From Gordonia jinghuaiqii (GTDB taxonomy: Bacteria; Actinomycetota; Actinomycetes; Mycobacteriales; Mycobacteriaceae), in contig NZ_CP059491.1 in NCBI RefSeq assembly GCF_014041935.1, positions 3,348,001-3,412,000 of the forward strand: DNA of 64,000 nt, written 5' to 3'. The position numbers and the translations under genes were made by a program. The notes under the pieces were generated by a model that saw only the letters and a program-made list of their open reading frames with translations, made no database searches and had not been told where the DNA came from. Positions 17,906-26,438 of the stretch are shown here, piece by piece (the first letter of the stretch is position 1; each line of letters begins with the position of its first letter).

Positions 17906-19399
17906 GTGCCCGCATCCGAGCAGCTCGAGGTGGAGCTCAAGTTCGACGTGGACGCCGGTCATGTGGCCCCCGACCTACGCGCACTGCCCAGCGTCGTCTC
18001 GGCGACCACACCGCAGACGTTCGCGCTGGACGCCACCTACTACGACACCGAATACCTCGATCTCGCCGGCAACAAGATCACCCTGCGCCGACGCACCGGT
18101 GGCACCGACCAGGGTTGGCACCTCAAGCGCCCCACCGACATTCCCGGTGCGCGACGGGAACTGCAGGTCGGGTTCGACGAGGCGCCCGCCGACGGCGACA
18201 TACCCGATGCCCTGCTCACGCCGATCCTCGCGCTGACCCGGGCGCGCACTCTCACCCCGGTCGCGGTGATCTCGACGACGAGGACCGTGACGCGACTCCT
18301 GGGCGCCGACGACGAACCTCTCGCCGAACTCGCCGAGGATCTCGTGACCGCACAGTCACTGCTGCCGGGCGGGCACTCGCAGCAGTGGGCCGAGTGGGAG
18401 TTCGAGCTCCTCCGCGGCGGCACCACCAAACTCCTCAAGGCCGCCGACAAGGCGCTGCGCGCCGGGGGCGCCCGGGAGGCGTCGAGCGCCTCGAAACTGG
18501 CCCGCGCGATCGGCGCGACACCCACGGTCCACGAGCCGCGGTTGTCCAAGCGCCCCACGGCACTCGAACTGGTCATCACCGACATCGCCCTGCACCGCAA
18601 CGCGCTGATCGCCTACGACCCGCAGGTGCGCGTCGATGCCCCCGACGCCGTCCATCAGATGCGTGTGGCGTGCCGTCGGTTGCGGAGCGTGTTGTCGGGT
18701 TACCCCACCGTGCTCGACGCCGACCGCACCGCCCACATCGGGGCCGAACTCAAGTTGCTCGCCCAGATCCTCGGCGACGCACGTGATTCCGAGGTGCAGC
18801 TGGAGATCAGCGAGTCGTTGCTACGCGGCGAGAACGCATCCCCGGAACTGCTCGCCGAACTCGCGGGCACCGAGTCTGCCGCCCACGACCGCGCCGTGCG
18901 CGCCGCGCATGCGGCCATGTCGTCGAAGCGTTACTTCACACTCCTCGACACCATCGACGGCCTCATCGCCGCTCCCCCACCGGGCCCCGACGCAGAGCTC
19001 CCGGCCACCGCGGTCGTCGACCGGGCGATCGCCAAGAGCCGCAAGCACATCCGTAAGGCTCAGGACAAGCTTGCCGGCCTCGCGGAGGGCTCGGCGGAAT
19101 GGGAAGAACAACTACACACCATCCGTAAGCGCGCGAAGCGGTTGCGCTACAGCATCGATTCGACCGAACCGCTCGGGAAGAAGAAGTACCGCGACGTCGG
19201 CGCCGTGGCCAAGAAGATCCAGTCGGCCCTCGGCGACTTCAACGACACCCGCATCAACCGCGCCCGCCTCGCCGAGGTTGTCGCCGCCGGAAAGCTCAGC
19301 GGCGCCGACATGTTCGTCCTCGGCCGCATCGACGCCCGCCTCGAAGCCGACGGACAGCGCGCCATCGCCGCCTACCGCAAGGTCGCCAAGGAGTTGTAG
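17906..19399 (+). CDS. CYTH and CHAD domain protein
   Basis: A 497-residue two-domain protein. The CYTH domain (residues about 5-200) opens with the metal/phosphate-binding ExExK motif (EVELKF), typical of triphosphate tunnel enzymes. The CHAD domain (about 225-490) is helical with conserved His and basic residues (VHQMRVACRRLRSVL; TIRKRAKRLRYS). CHAD domains bind inorganic polyphosphate, so the protein is likely a triphosphatase or polyphosphate-associated factor. The GTG at 17906 has the strong site AGGAGGA seven bases upstream. The homologous gene follows panB in M. tuberculosis (Rv2226 region, recalled). Its last 28 bases overlap the convergent RNB gene. Confidence 0.88.
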   Translation: MPASEQLEVELKFDVDAGHVAPDLRALPSVVSATTPQTFALDATYYDTEYLDLAGNKITLRRRTGGTDQGWHLKRPTDIPGARRELQVGFDEAPADGDIPDALLTPILALTRARTLTPVAVISTTRTVTRLLGADDEPLAELAEDLVTAQSLLPGGHSQQWAEWEFELLRGGTTKLLKAADKALRAGGAREASSASKLARAIGATPTVHEPRLSKRPTALELVITDIALHRNALIAYDPQVRVDAPDAVHQMRVACRRLRSVLSGYPTVLDADRTAHIGAELKLLAQILGDARDSEVQLEISESLLRGENASPELLAELAGTESAAHDRAVRAAHAAMSSKRYFTLLDTIDGLIAAPPPGPDAELPATAVVDRAIAKSRKHIRKAQDKLAGLAEGSAEWEEQLHTIRKRAKRLRYSIDSTEPLGKKKYRDVGAVAKKIQSALGDFNDTRINRARLAEVVAAGKLSGADMFVLGRIDARLEADGQRAIAAYRKVAKEL

Positions 19400-20817
19400 C
19401 CCGCCGGCCGGAACCCCACCGTGCGGGTAACCTCGTCGGCGTCGGTCAGCTCGACGACGATCCGGTCGCCGGCCCGCAGGTCACCTTCGCAGCGCGCGAT
19501 CACCGGCGGGTCGGCGATGAAGATCTGTGCGGATTTACGTTCGGTGGCCGCCGACATCACCACCGCGTCGAATCGCTCGCCGACACGTCCGCCGAGGATG
19601 ACCGCCTCGGCGAGATCGATGCCGGCGCGGTCGGCCGTGGCACCCAGGGTGTCGGCCGAGCGCAGGATCTTCGGAAGGGTGGGCAACGCCCGCATCACCC
19701 AGTCCGGAACCGTGTCTCCTGCGGTGAGTGCGAGACACACCTCGGTGGCGAACCGGTCACCGAGTCGACGCAGCGGTGCCGTCACGTGGGCGTAGTGCCC
19801 GGCTATCGCAGCGTGTCGCTTCTTGTCGTCCGGGATCGCCCGCGCCGCATCGGAACCGTCGAGCGCGAGGTAGTTGGCGCCGCGCATGAGTCCACCCGCG
19901 GCCGACTGCAGGGCCAGGGTGCTCGGCAGGCCTCCCGGTAGTCCGGCCAGGAACCGGCCGACCGGCTGATCCTCGGGCCACGCCACGCCCAGAGCCCTCG
20001 CGGCGGCGCGCAGGCCGTCGACCGCGTCGTCCTCGGCCGGCGGCAGCGTCCGGAGCAGACCGATTCCGGCGTCGGCCATGATCGTGCCCGCGCAGGTCCC
20101 CGCCAACAACGACACCTGCGAGTTCCACATCTCGGCCGGCGTGTGCGGTTCGAGGTGCAGGCGCCACCCGGCGTCGGTGAGCGACACCTGCTGATCGGGC
20201 AGATCGAGTTCGACGGCGCCGCGGTCCAGGGCAACCTCGTGGCGCAGCTCGCCGAACGCCGGGAGTGCCGCGATCGACGGATGCAACCGGCCGGCCGCGG
20301 CGTCGGCGGTGACTCCGGCATAGTCGAGGCGCGCGACGGACCGGATCCGCGAGCGCCGTACGGCCACATCGGTCACCGAGCCATCCCGCCCGACGCGGAT
20401 CGTCCACAACACACAAGGCCGGACCTGTTCGGGCAGAAGAGATCCCGCGCCCTCCGACAATTCGCGCGGATGCAGCGGGACCGAACCGTCCGGAAAGTAC
20501 ACCGTCGACCCGCGGCGTCGGCTCTCCTGGTCGAGGGCACCCTCGGGGATGACGAGGGCCGCGACGTCGGCGATCGCATAGTCGACGACGAAGCCGTCCC
20601 CGTCGGACGTGATGTGCACGGCCTGATCGAGGTCTTTCGACGTCGGCGGATCGATCGTGACGAACGGGACGCCGGTGTGGTCCTCACGTGCGCCGGCGAG
20701 CCGGTCGACCGCGGCACGCGCCTCGGCCAGCGCGTCGTCGCCGTACTCCTCGTCCACCCCGAGTTGGTGGCGGATCCCGGCGAAGTCGATGTCGGGGGCG
20801 GAGAGAATGCGCTTCAC
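19372..20817 (-). CDS. RNB-domain ribonuclease (RNase II/R family, short form)
   Basis: A 481-residue protein with the RNB catalytic signature DPPTSKDLDQAVHI (near residue 65), which holds the Asp cluster that binds Mg2+ for 3'-to-5' hydrolysis of RNA. Further motifs are YAIADVAALV, SRRRGSTVYFPDGSVPLHP and AHVTAPLRRLGDRF, all typical of the family. It lacks the cold-shock and large S1 domains of full-length RNase R; a short OB-like C terminus remains. The GTG at 20817 follows CTGGGG; a longer upstream frame would read through the 15-bp repeat and the RNase P gene and is rejected. Its 3' end overlaps the convergent CYTH/CHAD gene by 28 bases. Confidence 0.88.
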   Translation of the reverse strand: MKRILSAPDIDFAGIRHQLGVDEEYGDDALAEARAAVDRLAGAREDHTGVPFVTIDPPTSKDLDQAVHITSDGDGFVVDYAIADVAALVIPEGALDQESRRRGSTVYFPDGSVPLHPRELSEGAGSLLPEQVRPCVLWTIRVGRDGSVTDVAVRRSRIRSVARLDYAGVTADAAAGRLHPSIAALPAFGELRHEVALDRGAVELDLPDQQVSLTDAGWRLHLEPHTPAEMWNSQVSLLAGTCAGTIMADAGIGLLRTLPPAEDDAVDGLRAAARALGVAWPEDQPVGRFLAGLPGGLPSTLALQSAAGGLMRGANYLALDGSDAARAIPDDKKRHAAIAGHYAHVTAPLRRLGDRFATEVCLALTAGDTVPDWVMRALPTLPKILRSADTLGATADRAGIDLAEAVILGGRVGERFDAVVMSAATERKSAQIFIADPPVIARCEGDLRAGDRIVVELTDADEVTRTVGFRPAGYNSLATLR

Positions 20818-20829
20818 CCCAGTGACATT

Positions 20830-20934
20830 AACCCGGTCGACATCAACCCGGAGGGCACAAACCCAGAGGGCACAAACCCAGAGGGCACAAACCCGGACGG
20901 CACAAACCCGGACGGCACAAACCCGGACGGCACC
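20830..20934. repeat. 15-bp tandem repeat, seven units, between RNB gene and rnpB
   Basis: Seven head-to-tail 15-bp units starting with AACCC (20830, 20845, 20860, 20875, 20890, 20905, 20920). The last three are nearly identical and the first the most divergent. The array lies just upstream of the RNB start and downstream of the RNase P RNA 3' end. It reads open in several frames but has no start signals. Confidence 0.92.
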
Positions 20935-20943
20935 GGGGTGAAG

Positions 20944-21367
<424 letters not shown>

Positions 21368-21373
21368 GCACCC

Positions 21374-21379
21374 AGGATA
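21374..21379 (-). promoter_or_regulatory. rnpB: -10 element of rnpB
   Basis: TATCCT on the minus strand lies seven bases before the P1 helix, at the right distance for a start at about 21367. No good -35 hexamer is visible 16-18 bases upstream. Confidence 0.55.
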
Positions 21380-21503
21380 CGGCAGCCCGTCGGGGTGCCC
21401 GACATGCACTCGGCGCATCGTCGCCAAGAGAGGGGTGACAACCATCTGTAACGGTGTAATCATGTAATCAGTCCGTGCGTGATCAGACCACGAGGAGGCG
21501 GTC

Positions 21504-22076
21504 ATGAGAAGCCCACACCAAGGTTCCCGCGGCCCGGGCGGGCGTCGCGGAGGATGGCAGCAGGCCGAACTGCCCGACGCCGGTGACGCCGGCGCCTGGT
21601 TCGCCGGGCGACTGCCCGACAAGTGGTTCACCGGCCCCGTCGACGTCACTGTCGACCGCGATGAGATCACCGTCATCGGCAGCCTCGACCCGCCGGACAC
21701 CGACGACGACCCCGCCGCGGCGGCAGCGGCAGCCCAGGGCCGCGCCTCGCGCTTCCGCGAGGACACCCGCGGCGAACGCATGGCCATCGCCGACGAGGCA
21801 CAGGCCCGCTACGCCCGCAAGGTCTCGTGGGGTGTCACCGTCGGTGACCAACGAATCCTGTTCACCCACTTGGCCGTTCCGGTGATGACCCGACTGCGCC
21901 AGCCCGAGCGACAGGTACTCGACACGCTCGTCGACGCCGGTGTCGCGCGCTCGCGCGCCGACGCCCTGGCCTGGTCGGTCAAACTCGTCGGTGCGCACAC
22001 CGACGAGTGGCTGACCAAACTACGGTCGGCGATGGACGAGGTGGACAACCTGCGTGCCGAGGGCCCCGGACTGTAG
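21504..22076 (+). CDS. Conserved actinobacterial hypothetical protein
   Basis: A 190-residue soluble protein starting at ATG 21504, with GAGGAGG eight bases upstream. It is rich in Asp, Ala and Arg and has no membrane segment. The N-terminal half has the stretches AWFAGRLPDKWF and VDVTVDRDEITVIGSL; the C-terminal half, KVSWGVTVGDQRILFTHL and MTRLRQPERQVLDTLVDAGVARSRADALAW, is helical. The last part resembles a ribbon-helix-helix-like dimerising segment, but this is a guess. I recall similar unnamed proteins across actinobacteria; the function is unknown. Upstream, GTAAC-GGTGTAATC-ATGTAATC (about 21451-21472) could be an operator. Confidence 0.8.
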   Translation: MRSPHQGSRGPGGRRGGWQQAELPDAGDAGAWFAGRLPDKWFTGPVDVTVDRDEITVIGSLDPPDTDDDPAAAAAAAQGRASRFREDTRGERMAIADEAQARYARKVSWGVTVGDQRILFTHLAVPVMTRLRQPERQVLDTLVDAGVARSRADALAWSVKLVGAHTDEWLTKLRSAMDEVDNLRAEGPGL

Positions 22077-22091
22077 CGGGATCTCCTCGCC

Positions 22092-22273
22092 GTCGCCCGG
22101 ACATCCCAACCCGGACAATCGGTGTCACGTTCCCAGTACCGGGCGTCGAGTGCGGACAGCAGAGCGGTGATGCGACGGTACTCCGTCGCGGCAAGGCGCA
22201 TCAGGGTGGCCCTGTCCAGGGTCGAGCGCCTCGGCCTGGTGGCGGCATCGGCGGCAGAAGTGGTTCCGGACAT
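22092..22273 (-). pseudogene. Truncated maleylpyruvate isomerase/DinB-like gene, N-terminal part only
   Basis: From the ATG at 22273, preceded by GAGGAAG, about 60 residues match the N terminus of the mycothiol-dependent maleylpyruvate isomerase-like family (EYRRITALLSALDARYW, then TDCPGWDVRA). After VRA, near 22092, homology stops abruptly and the frame runs into the end of the plus-strand gene at 22076. The intact family is 190-270 residues long, so most of the gene is missing. It begins 9 bases after the TetR remnant, as if the two were once an operon. Probably a deletion relic. Confidence 0.72.
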
Positions 22274-22282
22274 GGTTCTTCC

Positions 22283-22600
22283 TCAGGTTGCAATGTGTGG
22301 TGGAACGCCGACATCGTCGGCGAACATGTCCACGGCGCGATCGAGCAGCCGAGCCCAGCGGTTGCCGCCGGGGTCATTGGCCTGCTGCGCGTCGATGAGG
22401 CCGCCGATGATCGCGGTGTACAGATCGACGTCCTCCCTGCCCTCGACTCCGACCCTGGCGAGATGACCGGTGGTCGATTCGAGTGCGTTCACGGCCGGGG
22501 CGTAGGCCTCCGGACTGGGTACGAAACCCGGGATGGTGCGTTGATTCATGAACTGGTGGCGCGCCAGTTTCGACCGTCGTAAGGCCCGTGTCAAGGGCTG
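22283..22600 (-). pseudogene. Truncated TetR-family regulator gene, C-terminal part only
   Basis: The frame ending at 22283 encodes about 100 residues resembling a TetR ligand-binding C terminus (QRTIPGFVPSPEAYAPAV, VDLYTAIIGGLIDAQ, ANDPGGNRWARLLDRAVDMF). The DNA-binding N terminus is absent: upstream, at about 22600, the sequence gives way to the short spacer before the phosphatase gene (stop at 22641). The junction is approximate. TetR genes of this type are often followed by maleylpyruvate isomerase-like genes, exactly as here, which supports a common origin of both fragments. Confidence 0.7.
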
Positions 22601-22640
22601 TCTCTGATCTACCGGGCCCAATGACCCCGGGTATGTCTTC

Positions 22641-23306
22641 TCAGTGCCAGTGCGCGGCGTCGTTCACGAGGCGCACCACCGAGCCACCGTCGTCGAAGTA
22701 CTCCGCGATCGACACCGACGCGAGGTCGAGGTGGAGTGAGAACAGCAGTTCGGGGCCGACCCGCAATGCATCGCGCAGCATCAGTTTGATGGGCGTGACA
22801 TGGGAGACGAGTACGACTGTTTGCCCTGAATATCGTTCCAGTAGATCGTTTTTGGTGTCTGCGATCCGCTCGGCGACCTGGGCGAAACTCTCGCCGCCCG
22901 GTGCGGGCACGGTGATGTCGGACAGCCACTCGCGGTGGATCTGCGGGTCGAGTTCGGACGCCTCGGTGAAGGTCAGTCCCTCCCACCGGCCGAAGTCGTT
23001 CTCGATCAGTCCGGGGTGCTCGACGACGTCGACCCCGGTGAGTGCCGCCACCTCGTCGGCGGTGGCGCGAGCACGACTCAGCGGTGAGGTCACGATCGCC
23101 CCGATGCCGTCCTCACGCGCGACGCGTTCGGCAGCGGCGCGGGCCTGACGCAGTCCCTCCGCGGTGAGGTCAGGGTTTCCCCGACCGGAGTAGCGGCGTT
23201 CCACCGACAGCGGGGTCTGCCCGTGACGGAGGAGGATGAACCGGGTGGGTGCCCCACGCTGCCCCTGCCACGACGGGGCCTTCTTCGCGGTCCGGCCCGA
23301 CGTCAC
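22641..23306 (-). CDS. Histidine phosphatase (CobC-like), single-domain
   Basis: A 221-residue histidine phosphatase. The catalytic LLRHGQT (H28) and the second His in VVLVSHVTPIK are present, as are RRYSGRGNPDLT, SPLSRARATADEVA and NDFGRWEGLTF. The family includes alpha-ribazole phosphatase (cobalamin) and acid phosphatases. In M. tuberculosis the orthologue, Rv2228c, carries an N-terminal RNase HI domain (recalled). Here only the linker-like start (APSWQGQRGAPTRF) remains, because the CdsZ gene stops 3 bases upstream. The start at 23306 immediately follows that stop, so the genes are co-translated. Cobalamin genes cobC and cobD nearby favour a cobamide role, without proof. Confidence 0.88.
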   Translation of the reverse strand: MTSGRTAKKAPSWQGQRGAPTRFILLRHGQTPLSVERRYSGRGNPDLTAEGLRQARAAAERVAREDGIGAIVTSPLSRARATADEVAALTGVDVVEHPGLIENDFGRWEGLTFTEASELDPQIHREWLSDITVPAPGGESFAQVAERIADTKNDLLERYSGQTVVLVSHVTPIKLMLRDALRVGPELLFSLHLDLASVSIAEYFDDGGSVVRLVNDAAHWH

Positions 23307-23309
23307 CCG

Positions 23310-24047
23310 TCAGATCCCGGATTCGACGGTGCGCACGAGGATCGCGCCACACTCCTCGCAGCGGAGAACCTCATCGGAGCTCGCCGCGGCGATCGACGCG
23401 ATCGTGCCGCGGTCGAGTTCCATCCGGCACGCACCGCAGCGTCGGGCGCGGAGCAGTCCGGCGCCGATCCGGCCGTTGGCGCGCTGTTTGTCGTACACGG
23501 CCAGCAGTGGCGGGTCGATCTCCGCCACGAGCGAGTCGCGCCGTTCCCGAACGCGCGACAGATCCTCGTCGATGACCTGGAGCGACTTGTCACGACGCGC
23601 GCGGGCGTCGGCGATCTTCTCCTCGAGATGGGACATGGTCGCGGCGGCGCGGCTGCGTTCGGATTCGACGGCCTCCTGCTGTTCCATCAGCGTCAGCATC
23701 TCGTCCTCGAGCACCGAGCGCCGGCGCCCGAGCCCGGCGAGCTCGTGCTGCAACTCCGACAGCGCCTTGGGCGCGAGCCCGCCGCCGGCCAGCAACGCCG
23801 AATCCTTGGCCTCCCGGTTGGCCATTCCCGTCACCTCGGAATCGATGCGACGGTACTCACGTCCGAGATCCTCCGCCGCGATCTCGGCGCGCACCAGATC
23901 GTCGCGGGCGGCGTCGATCGCGGTCTCGTGTTCGGCGATCTCGGCGTCCTCGGGCAACGTCTTGCGTCGATGCTCGAGTCGGTTGATCTCGGCATCGGAG
24001 TCCGCGAGATCGAGCAGCAGTCGCTGCACGGTGGCGTCGACTTTCAT
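23310..24047 (-). CDS. cdsZ: CdsZ-like coiled-coil zinc-ribbon protein
   Basis: A 245-residue protein matching the Rv2229c family. Residues about 1-170 form a long coiled coil (for example HRRKTLPEDAEIAEHET and LRHELAGLGRRRSVLEDE-type heptads). The C terminus is a C4 zinc ribbon with the cysteine pairs CGAC and CEEC. The mycobacterial homologue has been linked to RNA binding and assembly of other proteins; the exact role is uncertain. The ATG at 24047 has GGAGA upstream. It sits in the block Nif3-CdsZ-phosphatase, with a gap of about 80 bases to the Nif3 gene. Confidence 0.85.
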   Translation of the reverse strand: MKVDATVQRLLLDLADSDAEINRLEHRRKTLPEDAEIAEHETAIDAARDDLVRAEIAAEDLGREYRRIDSEVTGMANREAKDSALLAGGGLAPKALSELQHELAGLGRRRSVLEDEMLTLMEQQEAVESERSRAAATMSHLEEKIADARARRDKSLQVIDEDLSRVRERRDSLVAEIDPPLLAVYDKQRANGRIGAGLLRARRCGACRMELDRGTIASIAAASSDEVLRCEECGAILVRTVESGI

Positions 24048-24127
24048 TGCGGTCTCCTGTCTCTGAAGTCCCCCTACCGTACGCGGGGGGCCGGGCTGTC
24101 CCGGCGGCGGCTCGGCGTTGTCCCGGG

Positions 24128-25270
24128 TCAGCCGAAACTGTGCAATCCGAAGGGATCGGTGGGTGGCTCGAACACCGCGACCGGCGTGCCGAGCTCACTG
24201 CGCAGCAGCGCCGCGACCTGGGCGCACCAGGGGAACTCGGTGGCCCAGTGGCCGGCGTCGATCAGCGCCGGAGCGCCGACGCGCAGACTCTCGTCGACGG
24301 GGTGATGTCGCAGATCGGCGGTCACATAGACATCGACGCCGAGGCCGCGCACGCGTTCGATCAGTGAGTCCCCCGCACCGCCGCACACCGCGACGGTCCG
24401 CACCGGCATGTCGGGATCACCGGCGGCGCGGATGCCCCACGGGTTGCCCAGCGCCCGTGCCACCGTCGCGGTGAACTCGCGCAGGGTCGTCGGCTCGGCG
24501 AGCGATCCGATCCGGCCCAGCCCGATGTCGCTGTCCATGTCGGCCAGTTCGAACACGTCGAAGGCCGGTTCCTCGTAGGGATGGGCGTTGCGCAGCGCCC
24601 GCAGCACCGACGCACGGATCGCGCGGTCGGCGACCATCTCCACCCGCGCCTCGTCGACGTGGGTGCGCATCCCGATCTCGCCGATCGTCGGCGACGCCGC
24701 CTCCTGGGCCTCGAACTGTCCGGTGCCGACGACCGTCCACGAGCAGTCGCGGTAGTCCCCGATCGATCCGGCGCCCGCGGCGAACATCGCCTCGCTCACC
24801 TGCTCGACGTTTCCCTCGGGCACCATGACGACCCACTTATCCAGAGGGGCAACGGGTTTGGGTTCGATCGGCGCCGTGTCGAGCACCCCGAGCCGCTCGG
24901 CGAGCGCATCGGAGACACCGGGGCGGGCACGGTCAGCGTTGGTGTGGGCGGACAGCAGCGCGATGCCGTTGCGGATCAGACGATGAACGATGCGGCCCTT
25001 CGCGGTGTCCGCGGCCAGCGAGGTCACCCCGCGCATCAGCAGCGGGTGGTGCGCAACCACCACCCCCACACCGGATTCGACCGCCGCGTCGACCACCGCG
25101 TCGGTCACGTCGACGCACACCAGGATGCCGCGCGCGGGCTCGCCGCGATCACCGCACACGAGACCGACCGCATCCCATGACTCGGCGAGCGCGGGCGGAT
25201 ACGCCCGTTCGACGACGCCGACGACATCTCCGACGGTGACCCCTGCCTCAGGGGTGGGTTCCGACTGCAT
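24128..25270 (-). CDS. Nif3-like dinuclear metal centre protein
   Basis: A 380-residue NIF3-family protein with a central inserted domain as in the long bacterial form. The N-terminal half has SWDAVGLVCG, DVTDAVVDAAV and VVVAHHPLLMRG (two His ligands), then LLSAHTNADRARPGVSD. The insert (about residues 135-230) has a PII-like character (KWVVMVPEGNVEQVSEAMFAAGA is typical, given in part). The C-terminal half returns with VAVCGGAGDS and IDAGHWATEFP. The biochemical role of the family is unsettled; hydrolase activity is suspected. The ATG at 25270 gives the family N terminus and overlaps the 3' end of the cobC-like gene by 23 bases. Confidence 0.9.
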   Translation of the reverse strand: MQSEPTPEAGVTVGDVVGVVERAYPPALAESWDAVGLVCGDRGEPARGILVCVDVTDAVVDAAVESGVGVVVAHHPLLMRGVTSLAADTAKGRIVHRLIRNGIALLSAHTNADRARPGVSDALAERLGVLDTAPIEPKPVAPLDKWVVMVPEGNVEQVSEAMFAAGAGSIGDYRDCSWTVVGTGQFEAQEAASPTIGEIGMRTHVDEARVEMVADRAIRASVLRALRNAHPYEEPAFDVFELADMDSDIGLGRIGSLAEPTTLREFTATVARALGNPWGIRAAGDPDMPVRTVAVCGGAGDSLIERVRGLGVDVYVTADLRHHPVDESLRVGAPALIDAGHWATEFPWCAQVAALLRSELGTPVAVFEPPTDPFGLHSFG

Positions 25271-26405
25271 TCCCGATCTCCTCTCGTACCTGCTCGATCG
25301 CGCGGGTGAGCGCCCGGACCTGCTCGATCGGACGGACCGCCAGGCGAAGGTGGGTGTCACCGAGTCCGACGAAGTTGGCGCAGCTGCGCACCGCGAAGCC
25401 ATGGTCGACGAGTCGGCGTTTGACCTCCGTCGCGTGCGGCATCTCGACGAGCACGAACGGGGCAGCCGGCCGGGTCGCCGGAACCAGTCCGATCCGCGCC
25501 AACTCCTCGATCATCGCGGCGCGTTCGGCGGCCACCAGCCGCGCCTGCTCGACGCAGAAGCGGTGCCCCTGCTCACCCACGCAGGCGGTCAGCGCCGTCA
25601 GCGCGGGTGTCGACAACGCCCAGGGGCGTCGTCCGGCCCGAAGCCGCGCCAGCAGATCCGCCGGCCCCAGCAGGTATCCGGCCCGCAACCCGGCGAGACC
25701 GAAGGTCTTTGTCACACTGCGTATCACCAGAAGATCGGGCCAGTCGACAGATGCCAGCGACTCAGGTTCGATGACTCCGCGCGCATCGAGTGTGAGGTCG
25801 GCGAAGGCCTCGTCGACGACGATGATCCGGCCGGGACGGCGCAAGGCGTCGATCGCCTCCCGCGGATGCAGCACCGACGTCGGGTTGGTGGGGTTGCCCA
25901 GGATCACCAGATCGGCGTCTTCGGGCACGGTCGCGAGCGAATCCAGGTCACCTTCGCGCTCGGCACCCAACTGCCAGGGCGCACTCAGCGTCGTCTGTGT
26001 GATCGGCACACCCGCCGCCCGCAGGGCGATCTCGGGTTCGGTGAACGACGGCTGGATCAGCGCCGCGGAACCGACTCCCAGGCGGGGCAGCATCTCGAAA
26101 CCGTCGGCGGCGCCCGACAGCAACAGCACCTCGTCGGCGCGCCGGGAGTGGGCAGCCGCGATCGCGTCGACGGCGCACTGCTCGTCGGCGGCGCTCGGGT
26201 AGCGGGCGAGGTCGGCCATCCCCGCGCGGATCGCGTCGAGCACGAACTCCGGTGGGGTGCCACGGACATTCACCGCGAAGTCGACGAGCCCCGGCGCGGC
26301 ATCCTGGTCACCGTGACGTTCCGGGTCGGCGAGATCCGGCCCGCTCTGATGCACCCCCGTCTCACACACCCCGGCGTGATGCACTGCACGGAACCCAGCT
26401 GTCAT
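25248..26405 (-). CDS. cobC: CobC-type PLP aminotransferase-fold enzyme (Rv2231c-like)
   Basis: A fold-type I PLP enzyme of about 385 residues related to HisC and threonine-phosphate decarboxylase, which supplies aminopropanol phosphate for cobalamin. Signatures are LDFAVNVRG-like VDFAVNVRGTPP, LLLSGAADGFEML, ILGNPTNPTSVL, IIVVDEAFADLTLD and the PLP lysine in RSVTKTFGLAGLRAGYL. The family N[PG]NP and SxTK motifs are intact. The ATG at 26405 has GGAAGG very close to it; GTG 26354 is an alternative that would give 368 residues. It lies upstream of the Nif3 gene (23-base overlap) and is divergent from ptkA. Decarboxylase rather than transaminase activity is inferred from synteny. Confidence 0.84.
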   Translation of the reverse strand: MTAGFRAVHHAGVCETGVHQSGPDLADPERHGDQDAAPGLVDFAVNVRGTPPEFVLDAIRAGMADLARYPSAADEQCAVDAIAAAHSRRADEVLLLSGAADGFEMLPRLGVGSAALIQPSFTEPEIALRAAGVPITQTTLSAPWQLGAEREGDLDSLATVPEDADLVILGNPTNPTSVLHPREAIDALRRPGRIIVVDEAFADLTLDARGVIEPESLASVDWPDLLVIRSVTKTFGLAGLRAGYLLGPADLLARLRAGRRPWALSTPALTALTACVGEQGHRFCVEQARLVAAERAAMIEELARIGLVPATRPAAPFVLVEMPHATEVKRRLVDHGFAVRSCANFVGLGDTHLRLAVRPIEQVRALTRAIEQVREEIGNAVGTHP

Positions 26406-26438
26406 GCCTTCCGACCTTACGTGCACGATGGTCGGGTG

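Noticed and set aside
20830..20934. CRISPR array
   Set aside because: Units of 15 bp are directly adjacent without spacers, so this is a tandem minisatellite. The same holds for 6404-6478, 30805-30928 and 32984-33091.
22007..22582. Plus-strand open frame over the TetR/isomerase remnants
   Set aside because: No start signal or recognisable domain; the minus-strand frames show clear family sequence.
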